From assembly GCA_047495785.1 (NCBI GenBank), contig JBLDXI010000024.1, forward strand, positions 1,426,001-1,490,000: DNA of 64,000 bases. Direction: 5' to 3'. The notes beneath the pieces are model-generated. The model worked only from the letters and a program-made list of their open reading frames with translations. It was not told the DNA's origin and searched no databases. The DNA comes from Lepidodermella squamata (Eukaryota > Gastrotricha). Positions within the stretch are counted from its first letter, which is position 1. Each line of letters starts with the position of its first letter. Of this stretch, positions 6,586 through 18,535 are shown piece after piece. A program made the translations under genes and the position numbers.

Positions 6586-9429
6586 ATGCGTCGCTTCACC
6601 TGCAACTTGAAATTTATTTGCTGTATATCCTTGTCGTGCTGTACTGTCCTGCTGGTTTGGTGCAATTTAGGGTTGCGATGTTTACCGGCTGGTGATCGCC
6701 AAGCCTGCCAGGTAAATGACTTTTCTGTTTTTGCCAGGTAATTAAATCTAATTGTGGCTTGTCATTTCGTCTATAGAGCGACGCAAAAATAACTGAAGAG
6801 AATCAGCTGAGGCGACGACAAGTCAGAGAAACTTGCGACTTGCTAGCAAATAGGCCGAACCCGCCTCTCAAAAGTCTTGATTGGGAGTATTTCCGGAATA
6901 GTCGCCATCGTCGGCACAGGTCTGCTTGTCATAATTTCTGTTGCTCATTTCTTATTTCATTCTTCTCCTCGTCCATTCAATTAGTGGTCATGCGAATTGG
7001 TGGTTTTATCTTTTCGTTAACGAAAAATACAAATTCGTTTATTGCGCGTAAGGCCTGATAAATAAAAACCTCCTTTCTTAATCTCTAATCAAATGCAAGC
7101 ACCCCGAAAAATGGGAATACAAACGTTCGCGACTATATCAAGCACCTCAACCAGCATCCAGACTGGGAAACATACGAGTACAATCGTTCATTGACGGGAG
7201 GCTTTTTTAAATCTGCGCCGCATTCCCGACGCCTGGAAGAATACGAGCCTGAAGAGGCAAAGAGGATAATGGCTGAATACACTAAATTCGCATTTCTTCG
7301 AGAACCTGTCGAACGGTTAATATCAGCGTGGCGCGAAAGATTGTCTACAACTGAATCGGAAGGCTTCCTGAGGGATTATTACACGGTAAAAATTGTGCTT
7401 TTTTTAATATTTGAGATTTATCTTTTGATGATTTCTTCTCGTTAGAAGCTATAGCAAAATTCGGAATTTTTATTTCTTGTGGGTGGTTACCATCGTAATT
7501 ACAGGGTAAAAAAAAACAATTTTAAACCTTGAATTACTTACGTCGCATTTACACAATCGCCTAACTGAAACACGTAGCCCATATTTTAAATTATGAGCTC
7601 AAAATGAGTGTGTGTAGCGCAATAAATCCGCAGCGCATTTTGAACGAACGCAGCCCAAATTACGCAAGCTGCAGATTATAATGGATGCAGCGCAAATCAA
7701 GAAGTGCGTAGCACGAGAAAGTAACACGTTTAGACGAACACTTTTTCCAACTTTTCAAAACAAATCACTTGGTGGAACAACTTTTGCATTTGCAAGCTGC
7801 TGAGCGACACCAGCACTGTCGACCTTGGGAAACTGATTTACAGCCCGAAGAACAGCTGCATTTCACGCCTTTTTTCTTCGCGGCCGGCTCTTCATAGCAA
7901 GATCCCGCCAGCACATCATCATCATCATCATCACTCGTCAGGGGCAACGGCTGGAGCTACGGGAGCTACTACGACTACCGTTGACCGGTAATTTTTCTGC
8001 GGCCGGTGTACAGCTCAAGGACGACGGTGTGAGAATCGGTCACTTTCGCCGACATGACGACGTTCGATGTCGTTTGTCTCAAGAGTATAGCGAACTTGTG
8101 GCTGAGTTGCGTTCATTATCTCCCTAAGACCTGCCCTACACCGCCGGTAACGGCCGCCATTTAGGCAATAATACGTCGTAACCAGCCCAGCTTTTCTCTC
8201 AAAATGGTGCTTCTCGTGGCACCATTTTTCGGAATTGGCCGCCTCCGCGAGTTCCCTCATCTTTTGCTCGCAGCCATGGATTCGAACTGGCCAATGGCCA
8301 CCCAAACAAATTTATTCTTTTTGTAAGCTAATGTCTCCTCGTCTGGATGCTCGCCTTCCTCCCCGGAACCATTGTCCTCATCGAAACCATTTCAACCAGC
8401 GTATTTTTCTATTCATAGTCATCATCAGCCTCAAAGCCAGGCTTGATCCTCATGGATTGTTTGAACATGCTTTCTCTTAGCAATTAAAGCATATAGTTCT
8501 ATACAATATGGACAATATGCGTTGACATTCGACGCAATGACGTCAAGGTCAAGTTGGGAGTATCTTGGGGGGTTTTGTGTCCATAATCATCATCACTACG
8601 AGTAACAAGCTTCAGCATGAATATGAAGTTCTCGCGCGAAGAATGCGATGGGAATAATGTTTATGCGCTGCTCAGGCTATGCGCGGCACTTAGAAAAAGG
8701 TGTAAATTTTTCATTTTTGACGCATTTACCAATGCGGCTTATAGCAAGAAAAGTATGCATCGGGGATGAAAACGGACCATCACCAGCAGATGCCTCTTAT
8801 AAAACTGCAGTAGGAATTAGGAAATGATGAAAAGCCATTTTCCTTAAACCACACCTAACCAAACTTATTTGCACACTGGCGAAAGTTTTAAAGAAGGGCT
8901 TAGCCCACGGTTTTCACTTGTGACGGCTATTTTGATTTAACTCTAAATTCATGAATAATTAATAGGTAAATTTCAATTATGTTCAGTTTATGTTCAGTAT
9001 TTAAAATCAACTGTTGTTATGTAGAAAATTGGGAGCCGCATAATTCGGGATTATCGCCCAAATGCTACGCAGGACGAGATACGTGCCGGTTTGCGTGTTA
9101 CATTCGACGAATTTTTGCAGTTCCTACTGGGCGAGAAAAATTCGACGCGCGACCTCGACCTTCATTGGCGACCGCAGTTGCATGTCTGCAACTTTTGTGC
9201 TATTGATTACGATTTCATTGGCTTATTTGAAAACTTCAACTGCGAGCTGGAACACTTCGCGCGACGCGTCACTGGCCGAAAAAAAGTCCCTCGTCTGCCC
9301 GGACCGAAACACAAACACGATGTGCCATATTTGTCGAGAACAACTTATGACAAGAATTTATTGAGTCGAGTGATTGATCTTCATTACTCCTGGGACTATC
9401 TCATGTTTCCATATCCACGACCTATTTAA
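6586..9429 (+). CDS. Carbohydrate sulfotransferase-like type II membrane protein (ST1)
   Basis: Five exons by comparison with ST-E: 6586-6711, 6777-6886, 6985-7047, 7100-7385, 9025-9429; 329 residues. Exon lengths match ST-E exactly for the first four (126, 110, 63, 286 bp). The N-terminus is a signal anchor (about residues 8-29). The 5'-phosphosulfate-binding motif is PKNGNTN and the 3'-phosphate-binding motif is FLREPVERLISAW, as in the Sulfotransfer_2/CHST family, which transfers sulfate from PAPS to glycans in the Golgi. The last exon carries HWRPQL and CAIDYDFIG, conserved in all paralogues here. The fourth intron is 1.64 kb against 0.18 kb in ST-E and holds a foreign remnant. The substrate is unknown. 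Confidence 0.8.
7765..8420 (-). pseudogene. FLYWCH/MULE-like gene remnant inside ST1 intron 4
   Basis: Reading leftwards, an acidic segment leads into KNKFVWVAIGQFESM. The frame then shifts near 8270 into a segment with WCHEKHHFERKAG and YYCLNGGRYRRCRAGLREI, resembling the FLYWCH-type zinc domain at the N-terminus of MULE-like transposases. A separate frame (7947-7765) has an Asp run and a Cys-rich tail (CSCSSGCKS ... CWCRSAACKCKSC). The frameshift and missing catalytic region indicate decay. It explains why this intron is longer than in the paralogue. Confidence 0.4.
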
Positions 9430-9569
9430 TTTTGGTTTATTGGCCTATGCTTTATCCATATTTTATCATGATTTCATTTTGTTATTGACTGCTTTAATTA
9501 TATACCGTATTTTACCAATTATTAAGCAGGTCCGAAATACAGTGTATAGGGCATATCCGGAATAAAGGG

Positions 9570-11369
9570 CTGAGAGTTATAGAAAATTTTCGACCGAAGA
9601 AAAATAAGGGCTCAAATTTCTCTCACCTCAATTCAGAAGAGTCGACGGCGAAAGCAAACGATTTTAACAACTACTTCGCAGATCTTGGTAGAAAAACCGC
9701 TGAGTCCATCGATACTCCTCAAAATATCGATAGGAATTATTCAACCGATCATCACTTTCATTTTGGCAATATTTCAGTTGCCATCGTCAAAGAATGCCTT
9801 AGCAAGTTACCGCCTCGAAAGCCTACAACAGCATCGGATGGTATTCCCGAATGCGTACTGAAAATAGCGTCTGACTTTCTCGCTCCTCATCTAGCTTTAA
9901 TTTTCAACAAGGTCATTGAAGAAAGGAAAATTCCGGAAATATGGAAAAAGGCGACTGTTACGCCCTTGTACAAAGATGGCTCTAAAGACATAGTAGGAAA
10001 TTATCGGCCGATATCCATTTTATCTCCTGTTTTTCGCACATTCGAACGTTGTCTTTCATTTCAAATTAAGGCTTATCTACGTAAGATTCAGTTCATTTCA
10101 CCCTCTCAGTTCGGTTTTAGGAAAAATCACTCAACCGAGACTTGTCTTGCGAAAATGACAAATGATTGGCGCTGTGCTATTGATAAGGGCTTCACGACGG
10201 TTGTAGTCAGCATTGACATGAGCAAGGCCTTTGATACTCTCAGCATGACCGGTATTTTGTCCTCCTTGCGCAGTGCGGGTTTTGATGAAGCGGCAATCGA
10301 GATTTTAACTAGTTATCTTACGGATCGCAAGCAAATTACCAAAATTAATGGACAATTTTCTCAGACTGCAAGCTTAGAATTCGGAGTACCTCAGGGTTCC
10401 GTCTTGGGCCCTTTATTATTTACGATCTACGTTAATGAACTGCCTCTGACATCACTCAAGTCTACTGTTATTCAATATGCAGACGACACCACCATTTATT
10501 TCTCGGCTAAAAATGTGACTGAAATTGAAAGCGTTCTTCAAAAAGACCTTGACAATCTCGTACTATGGCTAGGTTCTAACTGTCTCAAAGATAACGGCAA
10601 AAAATCCCAGCTAATGATCGTTACACTGAAATCAATTGGCAAAATTAATATTACTATAGGCGGGGTCTCAATTGAACAGACAGATTCGATTTGTTTATTA
10701 GGCTTCACTTTAGACGAAAAACTGCTCTGCAAGGAACACATCGAGAAAGCTTGCTCTAAGGCTCGAAAAGGTATTTATGCGCTTCAATTAGCGGCAAAGA
10801 ATGGCTTGAATAGGGACTGCCTGAAATCAATGGCAAATGGCTTGATTTTTTCGCACTTACAGTACTGCGATATTATTCTAAATGAAGCCTGTCCGACTTC
10901 TCTTCAAAAACTACAATCTTTGCAGGATAAGGCTGTCAGAATTGTCATAAATGCGCCGGATTGTGCCGACCCTTCTCCTCTACGCGACGAGCTTCAGGGC
11001 AAGCGAAACGTGCACATTGCCACCTTAATGTACAGATGTCTTGCTGGTGATGCACCCGATGTTATGAAATCTATTTTTGTTCCTAATCCTCCATCTTCTA
11101 CTCGTTCTTCACGTCTCAGCTTCAAAATTCCTACTATGAGACTTGACTACGGCCAGGCCTCTCTTAGTTACGCAGGGCCTCTCTTGTTTAACAATTTACC
11201 ACTCCACTTTCATTGTCCTCATCATCGCCCAGTTGATATTACTTCCTATACTAGCCTTTCCTCACGATGCGATTGCGGCTTCAAAATCTGTTACAATGCT
11301 CACTCTTGCCGACAACTTGTTTACAATTTTCTGTTGACTAAACCTAAGCTCAAATCATATAGATGCTAA
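9570..11369 (+). CDS. LINE reverse transcriptase (5'-truncated)
   Basis: An open frame of about 600 codons without its own start. It covers most of a non-LTR retrotransposon reverse transcriptase: NYRPISILSPVFRTFE, SQFGFRKNHSTE, DMSKAFDTL, GVPQGSVLGPLLF and the active-site QYADDTTIYF. The region after the palm continues to the C-terminus. The endonuclease domain that should precede it is missing, so the copy is dead on arrival. The frame itself is undamaged, implying recent insertion. The motifs fit the Jockey/CR1 group; I cannot assign the clade precisely. Confidence 0.9.
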   Translation: MRVIENFRPKKNKGSNFSHLNSEESTAKANDFNNYFADLGRKTAESIDTPQNIDRNYSTDHHFHFGNISVAIVKECLSKLPPRKPTTASDGIPECVLKIASDFLAPHLALIFNKVIEERKIPEIWKKATVTPLYKDGSKDIVGNYRPISILSPVFRTFERCLSFQIKAYLRKIQFISPSQFGFRKNHSTETCLAKMTNDWRCAIDKGFTTVVVSIDMSKAFDTLSMTGILSSLRSAGFDEAAIEILTSYLTDRKQITKINGQFSQTASLEFGVPQGSVLGPLLFTIYVNELPLTSLKSTVIQYADDTTIYFSAKNVTEIESVLQKDLDNLVLWLGSNCLKDNGKKSQLMIVTLKSIGKINITIGGVSIEQTDSICLLGFTLDEKLLCKEHIEKACSKARKGIYALQLAAKNGLNRDCLKSMANGLIFSHLQYCDIILNEACPTSLQKLQSLQDKAVRIVINAPDCADPSPLRDELQGKRNVHIATLMYRCLAGDAPDVMKSIFVPNPPSSTRSSRLSFKIPTMRLDYGQASLSYAGPLLFNNLPLHFHCPHHRPVDITSYTSLSSRCDCGFKICYNAHSCRQLVYNFLLTKPKLKSYRC

Positions 11370-11539
11370 ATTTTGTACATCTTTTGTTTTGTTATTATCA
11401 AACTTTGAAACGGATTGAAACATGACTCGAATTTTCTGCCACTTTTATACCACTTGAAACTTTTTGTTATCGTGCTCTCAACTTTGGGATTTATGCACTT
11501 AAATAAAAATAAATAAATAAATAAATGGTCATTTGAAAT
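9571..11539 (+). mobile_element. 5'-truncated LINE insertion with AAAT-type tail
   Basis: The element begins abruptly inside reverse-transcriptase coding sequence and ends with a simple (AAAT)n tail near 11501-11525. The 10-bp sequence AATAAAGGGC occurs at 9561-9570 and again at 11540-11549, a candidate target-site duplication, although 12-14 bp separate the tail from the right copy. It lies just downstream of ST1, where similarity to the ST-E 3' flank fades. Confidence 0.75.
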
Positions 11540-11549
11540 AATAAAGGGC

Positions 11550-12540
11550 AGAACCGTATTAATAGGCAGGGCCTTGTATGACGTGGCTTGCATGAGCGCC
11601 TCCTAAATAACGATGAAAAATGAAAAAGCCATTGAAGGTTAGTCAAATTGGTTGAAATCGCCCTGTTGATGTGAAGTGAACGTTGTTTCGGTGCGCTATT
11701 AGTGAGGAGGGGGTAAGCGAGCAATTTGCTAGGGTAGTATCTGCTAGGGTGGATAGGGAAATATTGACCACTTTTCGCAGAGTCTTATAACGATGATAGA
11801 TAGAGACACTCGCGACAGACGGAAAAACGATTGCAGCAAGGTGGACATTTTTAGCGAACAAAATCAGACGTTTGTATGGAGCCGCCGGGTCTTGGTACGC
11901 ACGTCTCTTAATAATGAGCTATACTTCCGAGAGCATTTTCGTTATTAGATGTTTGCGCTGCTAATAGGCCTTGAATATTGAAAGAAAGCTGGCAAATTAG
12001 CCATCACGAATTTGAGTTGGCATTCTTTAAGTTCCGCCATTTTGAACTTTCTGTAATTTGAAAATCATCTCTCTATCCATTTCTCTATGCGCCGTGATGT
12101 TCATTTAGCACGCAAATTACGAAAAGATTCATCTTTTCTCTGATGCAGGTGGCTGCAGTGATGCCGTAGAAAAACACGCGGCGCTAGCTATACCCCGGCT
12201 TTTGGAGGTGTAAAATGAACAAATCGATACATATAGTATCATATTTTTCAAAAAGGGGCTGAAATCTTGGCAATTATTTGGATGCGGCGTTCAACCTCCC
12301 GGTGATTCTCCTCAGGTATGTGATTAAAAATAAGATCATCACGCATTTGAGTTTACGTTTCGCATTCAAGTTGCCCTGATCGATTATTGCAGCAAACATA
12401 GCACCCATCCGTACTTCTCCGTGGGCAAGGATGTAATGTTCTTCTAGTTCCTGCGCGAAATTATTGGGCACTAGACGGGCGAATATCCGTGAGAATTCCT
12501 GCTAATTACCTATGGTTCGATTCTATATTAACTGACATCA
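11550..12540. other. Intergenic, no gene seen
   Basis: AT-rich sequence between the LINE and the GPCR gene. Only short frames without domain similarity are present. A TTTTCAG acceptor-like site at 12550-12556 just upstream of the GPCR start suggests that a 5' untranslated exon or a trans-splice site may lie at its right end. Confidence 0.5.
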
Positions 12541-12568
12541 AACCTTGTATTTTCAGTCACTGTCAAAA

Positions 12569-15163
12569 ATGACTTTCTCGAAGGTTTCCATACTTGTAAT
12601 CGCACTCACTAGCTTCGTCAATGGTCAAATTATTAAGAAATACAACATTTCAATGCTGCAGATGTTTCCCATTAATCATATAGGATGCCCGCCAGCTGTG
12701 AAAATCGCAATCGACAATGCCAACAACCGTACTGATGTACTGCCTGACTATAACATCGTACAGGACTATCGCGATGAAGAAGGCTTCGCGGTAGGCTACG
12801 CGCCAGTCCGCGAACTCGTGAGATACGGCCGAGCGTGGGAAAACAGGCCCAATGACGGTCTCGTTCGCTCACCGATTTTTCTCGGACCGTTCATATCCGT
12901 CGGCTGCAAACCCTACGGGAAGCCGCTGAAATATTTCAACATGGTTGGACTTGCTATTGCATGCACAGCGCCTTTTCTCGCTGATCATATGACCTATCCG
13001 AATCTCTACAGTGTTCAGTCAAACGGAGAGCTGAACGCTATATCTCTGGTTCATTTCTTTAAAGACGTTGGAAAGTGGTCGACTATAGGGATCCTAACGA
13101 TCGCCAGCTCTCCAAGCGACTATATATCAGCAACATACGTCAACAGATACGCCTTGGAAAGTGGCATTGAAGTTCCAACTTTTAACATTGTCTTGGACAT
13201 AACCGACGATGCCATCAACACGCTTCTATTTCATGACGTTCGAGTCATTGTTGTCTACATCACCAACGAGACTCTGTTGTGGCGTTTTCTCTGCAAAGCT
13301 TATTTCGCTGGAATCACCGGTGCGCGATATATTTTCTTCATGTCAAACTCTTTGGCAGCGGAACCAAACAACATCAGGCCAGAAAACTTACTGGATAGTT
13401 GGTGCACAAGAGAAATCGTGCGAATACAGTTTAATTTCGCTTTGTTTGTCGGGCCGATAACTCAGGTCATGGATGATAGCAGAGTTAGCGAGTTGGGTTA
13501 CAATACTACGTATTTCGAGGAGAAAATGTTCGAAATTTTGAAGAGACCTCGCTCTGCAACTAAAGGATCGTTGAAATATGTCTGCCATGATGCTACCATG
13601 ATGGGGATATACGCCATGCATGATGCCGACAATCGGCTGAAGCGCGAATTCAACATGTCGCTGAGAGACATGAACACAAATCCCGAAGTCGTAATGAAAG
13701 TCGTGAATCAATCCGTATTGACTGTGAACATCTCTGGCCTGAGAGGTCAACTTTTTTTCAGCAAGCGAGGATACGCCGAAAATGATTTGATTATTTACTC
13801 CTACTATGATCCTGAAGGATATCGCAATAAGTTTTCTTCAGTTGAGGTGGATACAAGCCGTAACTACATGTTCTATGGTCGGTATAAAATTTCTTCTCTC
13901 GAGCCGATGGATTGGGCTGCTTGGAAGAATGGCGGCAAACCCCCCAGAGATTCAGCATTTTTAATTTCCTACATTCAAGACATTTCTTCCGGTATATCAC
14001 TGTCAGTAATAGTGATTGCGAGTATTTCGTCAGCAATCACTCTGCTAATGCTACTATTTACTGTCAAGAACAAAAGAAATCCTGAGTTGGTCATTTCCAG
14101 CAGCCTAAAAATCGTAGGCTTCGGAGGCTGTATTTTGCTTAATGGGGCCGGAATCGCTTATTCATCGAAAACTAGTGTATCTAGTTTCTCCATTGCTATC
14201 ATCCGGCTTAGCCTAGTTGTTGCTTCAATGTCCCTCCTAACGGGAGTGGTGTCTTTCCGGGCATTCTTTCTAGCGCGTAAACTTCCGCCTCCACCGAAAC
14301 GAGTGAAAGTTCATCAGGATGGAAAAACAGTTAACATGATCACTGTTAACAATTCTAATCCACGACTCAGTATTGTTGTACCGACCAGAGGAATAGAAGT
14401 CTCGAATCCCACATCAGGAAGCCCAGTACCACCTAAGGAACACAAATCATTGGCGCGATCCCCTTCTAACACCTCGCACATTAAATTGGTTGCATCAACT
14501 TCAAATCAGCCCTTAATAGCTCCGACTGGCGAAAGGAAACTATCCACCACAAATTTAGGAACACATCTGCCAGTCACTCGAACAACGTCAAATCAAAGCC
14601 AGCAATTTTCTGCTAACATGCAAATGACCCACCGCCACACCGTTATGCTAACAGAATTCGAAGACGGAATCCAAAAAAATACACTAGTTTCTACAGTTGG
14701 TTTCATGGTCATCAATGGTTTTCTGCTTGCGGTTTGGCTACTTTTCGATTCATTCAGTTGTCAAACAATCACCGCCCCTCGTGCCAAAAATTATGACCCA
14801 AATAATGACACAAACTACGACATCTCTGTCGTGACTTGCTCATCGGCCAATGGAATCTTCTGGATGATGGCTCTCGCGCTTTTACACGTTGTAGTCCTAG
14901 CTTTTTGCACATTCCTAGGCTACAGGGTCAAACAACGCTTGAAACTGCTTCACGGTCATTGCTGCCGTGAAATGGGTGGAATATTACTCGGCCCGCTGAA
15001 TGCACTCTCGCTGCTGCTCTGCTCGATTATGATCGTCTTCATTTTAAAAGATGAAATTCGCCAACACACTGCCGTCGCATTCGCGGCTTTGCTTATTTCA
15101 CTGACGACGAGCGTCAGCCTAGGATACTCAACACTGAAGGTCGCGTTCGAAAGGCGCGGCTGA
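12569..15163 (+). CDS. GABA-B-like class C G-protein-coupled receptor, intronless
   Basis: An 864-residue receptor in one exon. I chose the ATG at 12569 because it precedes a good signal peptide (about residues 1-20) and follows a splice-acceptor-like TTTTCAG. Residues about 25-460 form a bilobed periplasmic-binding-like (ANF receptor) domain. Seven membrane segments follow, TM1 starting near GISLSVIVIASISSAIT and TM7 ending at GYSTLKV. Order and sequence are closest to GABA-B receptors; no cysteine-rich domain lies between the two parts. The second intracellular loop is about 120 Ser/Thr/Asn/Pro-rich residues, far longer than usual, while only about six residues follow TM7. The ligand is not deducible. 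Confidence 0.8.
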   Translation: MTFSKVSILVIALTSFVNGQIIKKYNISMLQMFPINHIGCPPAVKIAIDNANNRTDVLPDYNIVQDYRDEEGFAVGYAPVRELVRYGRAWENRPNDGLVRSPIFLGPFISVGCKPYGKPLKYFNMVGLAIACTAPFLADHMTYPNLYSVQSNGELNAISLVHFFKDVGKWSTIGILTIASSPSDYISATYVNRYALESGIEVPTFNIVLDITDDAINTLLFHDVRVIVVYITNETLLWRFLCKAYFAGITGARYIFFMSNSLAAEPNNIRPENLLDSWCTREIVRIQFNFALFVGPITQVMDDSRVSELGYNTTYFEEKMFEILKRPRSATKGSLKYVCHDATMMGIYAMHDADNRLKREFNMSLRDMNTNPEVVMKVVNQSVLTVNISGLRGQLFFSKRGYAENDLIIYSYYDPEGYRNKFSSVEVDTSRNYMFYGRYKISSLEPMDWAAWKNGGKPPRDSAFLISYIQDISSGISLSVIVIASISSAITLLMLLFTVKNKRNPELVISSSLKIVGFGGCILLNGAGIAYSSKTSVSSFSIAIIRLSLVVASMSLLTGVVSFRAFFLARKLPPPPKRVKVHQDGKTVNMITVNNSNPRLSIVVPTRGIEVSNPTSGSPVPPKEHKSLARSPSNTSHIKLVASTSNQPLIAPTGERKLSTTNLGTHLPVTRTTSNQSQQFSANMQMTHRHTVMLTEFEDGIQKNTLVSTVGFMVINGFLLAVWLLFDSFSCQTITAPRAKNYDPNNDTNYDISVVTCSSANGIFWMMALALLHVVVLAFCTFLGYRVKQRLKLLHGHCCREMGGILLGPLNALSLLLCSIMIVFILKDEIRQHTAVAFAALLISLTTSVSLGYSTLKVAFERRG

Positions 15164-16595
15164 GACGCCCCTGATTAGCTGAAATACTAGCTTCGCATTG
15201 AGAGTTATTTTCGAAGCTGTCTCTAAGTTATAGCTTCATTATAAAGACGGCTTGCTTTTCGAAGACGTAATGTGATATGTGATGTTGCGTGCATGTTAGT
15301 AATCGAATAAAATTTTAGCTGGCATGCACAAGTTCGTGGAATAACCCTAGAAAGTCGGGCGTATAAGCTGCCTAACCAAGAATGACACAGGCAATTTGTA
15401 CTAGTGATACCTTCTATTTACAGCTGACAACATGCAACATGCAATCATTTCGATGTCTTATATTCAAGTTTAACATAAGACCTGGACCTTACCGCGTGTC
15501 GCCAAAAAAGAACAAAATGCGCAGTTTCTTTGCCGACCAGATGAAAAATACTATAAATCCTGACGTGCATTTCACCGAAATAAAATGGCCGTGTTCAACT
15601 TGAATGATCAATTGTTTACGGTTTAGGCCATCGCATTCCTTGATGATATTGGAAACAAAGAACGAGGGCCGGTTAGTAGGTAAAGTCCACCCCAGGTGTA
15701 AAAGAGTTCAATAATAATTTTAATAATCAAGAAATGATATATGCCCTAGAAAAAATCCGGGCGTGGCAAAATGCTAAGGTATTGGGTACGCAATTTTGAA
15801 AAATTAGTACTATTTCACGTTAAAACTTGACACCGGTCACATGACTGAAAACTCATCAAAGTCATGAGCCTTCGATTTCTGTGACAAAAAATGATTAAAT
15901 GATTGAAAAATGAATGGTAGACTGGGATGTACAGCTAATTTTTTTCGAATTTCAAAATAAAAAATTAATTGATGTTAAGGTCAAATGACTCCGAAAAACT
16001 CAGAATTCAATGAAAAACCTGCGATTTTTACAATTCTGTTTTTTCTCTTTTTGACCCCCTGACTTCCTAATTTTTTCTCGAATATATATATAATTCTTCT
16101 GGTGGATACGCTCCTTTTGATCTAAAAATAAATTAGGAACTCGAGTCTGCTGTGCCCCTAATATGTAATCGCTCAAAGTGTTTGTAAATGCACTTTTTAT
16201 GGCATTTATGCGTTTTCGGTCACTTATGACGAATTTTGTCACTTTATCCAAGAAGTAGTCTGACCAAACTGCCGACCATATATTTGTACGCAGCATATCC
16301 CGGGCTGTCTAGCGATATTATTTTATTCAATTTTTCTCTGCAGGCCAACATTAGGCTATAACCAACCGTCGTTCTTTATTGCGTCAGATTTTTTCGATTT
16401 TTTTATATAGATAGATTAATAAAAAATAGCATCGACCGACTTGCATTTCTTGCAGTTTTTCCTAGTTTTTCGATCAGCATTGCATCCCTGGGAAGCACCG
16501 ACGGCGATGTTACCTGTCAATCTTATAGGCTAGCCAGCTTGCACAACATAAATCAGAATTATACGGGATTTCAAGCTGGATTTTTCTTAAATATT
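15164..16595. other. Intergenic, no gene seen
   Basis: AT-rich sequence between the GPCR and ST2. AATAAA at about 15305-15310 could be the GPCR polyadenylation signal. No frame shows a recognisable domain and no structured RNA was seen. Confidence 0.5.
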
Positions 16596-18535
16596 ATGAC
16601 AAAGAAATGTTGCGCTGTACTTTCCATCGTAGCAATAAGCTGGTTGATCATCATACATTTAGCTCTCGATCTATCCTATACATCTTCAATTTACATTAAA
16701 GTTACATCGATAACAGTCAACGTAAGTGGATCGGCAGTGAAAAGCGATGAACTATATCTTCCGCCGTCTGATTTGGCTGACGTGTTTGCAGTAAGGCGGA
16801 AATTAGCTAAGGAAGGCTGCTATAAGGGCTATGGCCACTTTTTCGGGCTCAATGTTAGCGAGTACAATCGAACACCGGTTGTAAGCAATAACAAACAACT
16901 AGCGCCGACAATTGTCGGCCGCCAAGCTCTTGATACCATCCTAATAGCCGAAAAATTCAAGATTCTATTCTGCCCAATAGCTAAAGTTGGCTCGTCAAGT
17001 TGGAAGCGATTTCTTTTCTTCATATCCGGCTGCTATCCAAACGCGACTCGACCGGATGAAATTCCACAGGAGTGGGTTCACGAGTATTTCTTCACCCATG
17101 CTAATCCTTACTGTGGGATCAAGCGATTGAAGGATATTGAACAGTCGAAGCGAGGCGAAATTTTTAGGACTTACAAAAAGGCGGTGTTTGTTCGAGAGCC
17201 ATTAATGCGAATCACTTCAGCTTGGCACTCGAAACTTGCTCCAAAGGTCAGAAATCAGTACTATGCAGAGGTAAGATTCAGATAAAACCTAGCTTTCGTC
17301 ATGGTCTGTATTTCTCATATAAGGATGTTGGATCGAGAATAATCAAGAGATATCGCGTGAATGCGACTCGAGCCGAAGTTAGCGTGGGATATCCTGTTAA
17401 GCTGGAGGAATTCGTCCAGTTTTTGCTTCGGGAAACTCACCCATTTTTGGCTGCTGATCCCCATTGTGAGTTCCAACAAAGAAATCATATTTAAGCCGAA
17501 ACTTTGAATAAGTTGATGGTCACTTTCTGCTTCCCATGAATTATAAGAAAATTTGAGTTTTCAGTCTCGAAAATTGAATTTCAGTATTCCAGCTTTATAT
17601 TTGAGGTTCAAGCGCTAGATTTCTCCAGAATAATTTTTATTATGCCGGACAATGCGAAGAACAAACCGAACGTATTACGTCATCGAAGGATCTATTTAAA
17701 AATCAGTGATTTTCTCGAGATAAGTTCAATGGTACCAATAAGTTGAATAAAATTCCCTGGTCATCGATGATATCAATTTCGAGGAAAATTGCACAAATTC
17801 GGAAAATTTTTATTACAGTTTAGGGGTACGCAATTTTATTATTATACAGCGTGTCCCAAACTTTACGCACCTATTATGTAATTTGGCAACCTTATTGTAG
17901 GAAATTCAACTAAATTAAACCTACCGAACAAAAAAATCTAATTTTTATCCTCGATTCAACCGAAGAAATAAAAAATTTATCGGAATTTATCGGAAAACCC
18001 GGGGGAAACCTCAATGATAACTGGTTCGGTAATTTTCGGTATTTTACCCGGCTGGACCACATTTCTTCGGACTCTTTTAGTGCTATTAACAACATACATG
18101 ATTACTATTCTTGTGATTTTTTGAATTTTTCTAAATTTTTTCCGGGCATGAAAAACTCATTTTAGAGTTTCTAAACCCTTTTCCGTGTATTTTCTTTGCT
18201 TGCGTTAATTTTGGGACACGCCGTACATATTACACATTAATACCTTTTTTATTATAGGGTTACCCTACCACATGGCGTGCGCACCGTGCACCTTGGACTA
18301 CGACTACATCGGGCATTTCGAAAACATGCCGGAAGAAGCTCGATACATAAGCTATAACCTTTTCGGCTACGACGCCGCAAAGGCCTACTTTCAAACTCAC
18401 GGAAACCTCCGGTCTAAATTCGATCGCCACCTTAACGATGAGCTGGAAAAACTCCCAGAGTCGGACAGAACTTCGCTGATAGAACATATTTCTCTCGACT
18501 ACGACATATTTGGTTATTCAAAACCTTCGCCGTAA
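16596..18535 (+). CDS. Carbohydrate sulfotransferase-like type II membrane protein (ST2)
   Basis: Three exons: 16596-17270, 17324-17465, 18258-18535; 364 residues, all joins in phase. The ATG at 16596 precedes a signal anchor (about residues 5-24). The 5'-PSB motif is CPIAKVGSSSWKR and the 3'-PB motif is VFVREPLMRITSAW, both with the key basic residues. The C-terminus ends DYDIFGY, as in ST3-ST5. The first two catalytic motifs share one exon, whereas the other paralogues split them among more exons. Intron 2 (792 bp) contains a MITE. Likely a Golgi PAPS-dependent glycan sulfotransferase; acceptor unknown. Confidence 0.82.
17847..18223 (+). mobile_element. Mariner-type MITE, copy 1 (in ST2 intron 2)
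   Basis: A 377-bp element with near-perfect terminal inverted repeats (CAGCGTGTCCC ... GGGACACGCCG) flanked by TA on both sides, the target duplication of Tc1/mariner elements. It has no coding capacity. It is similar along its whole length to the copies at 28345, 45937 and 55924; copy 3 is in the same orientation. Confidence 0.85.

Noticed and set aside
6429-6741. Two overlapping plus-strand frames of 88 and 101 codons
   Set aside because: Their first parts are translations of the 62-bp repeat; only the ATG at 6586 and exon 1 of ST1 are supported by the paralogue.
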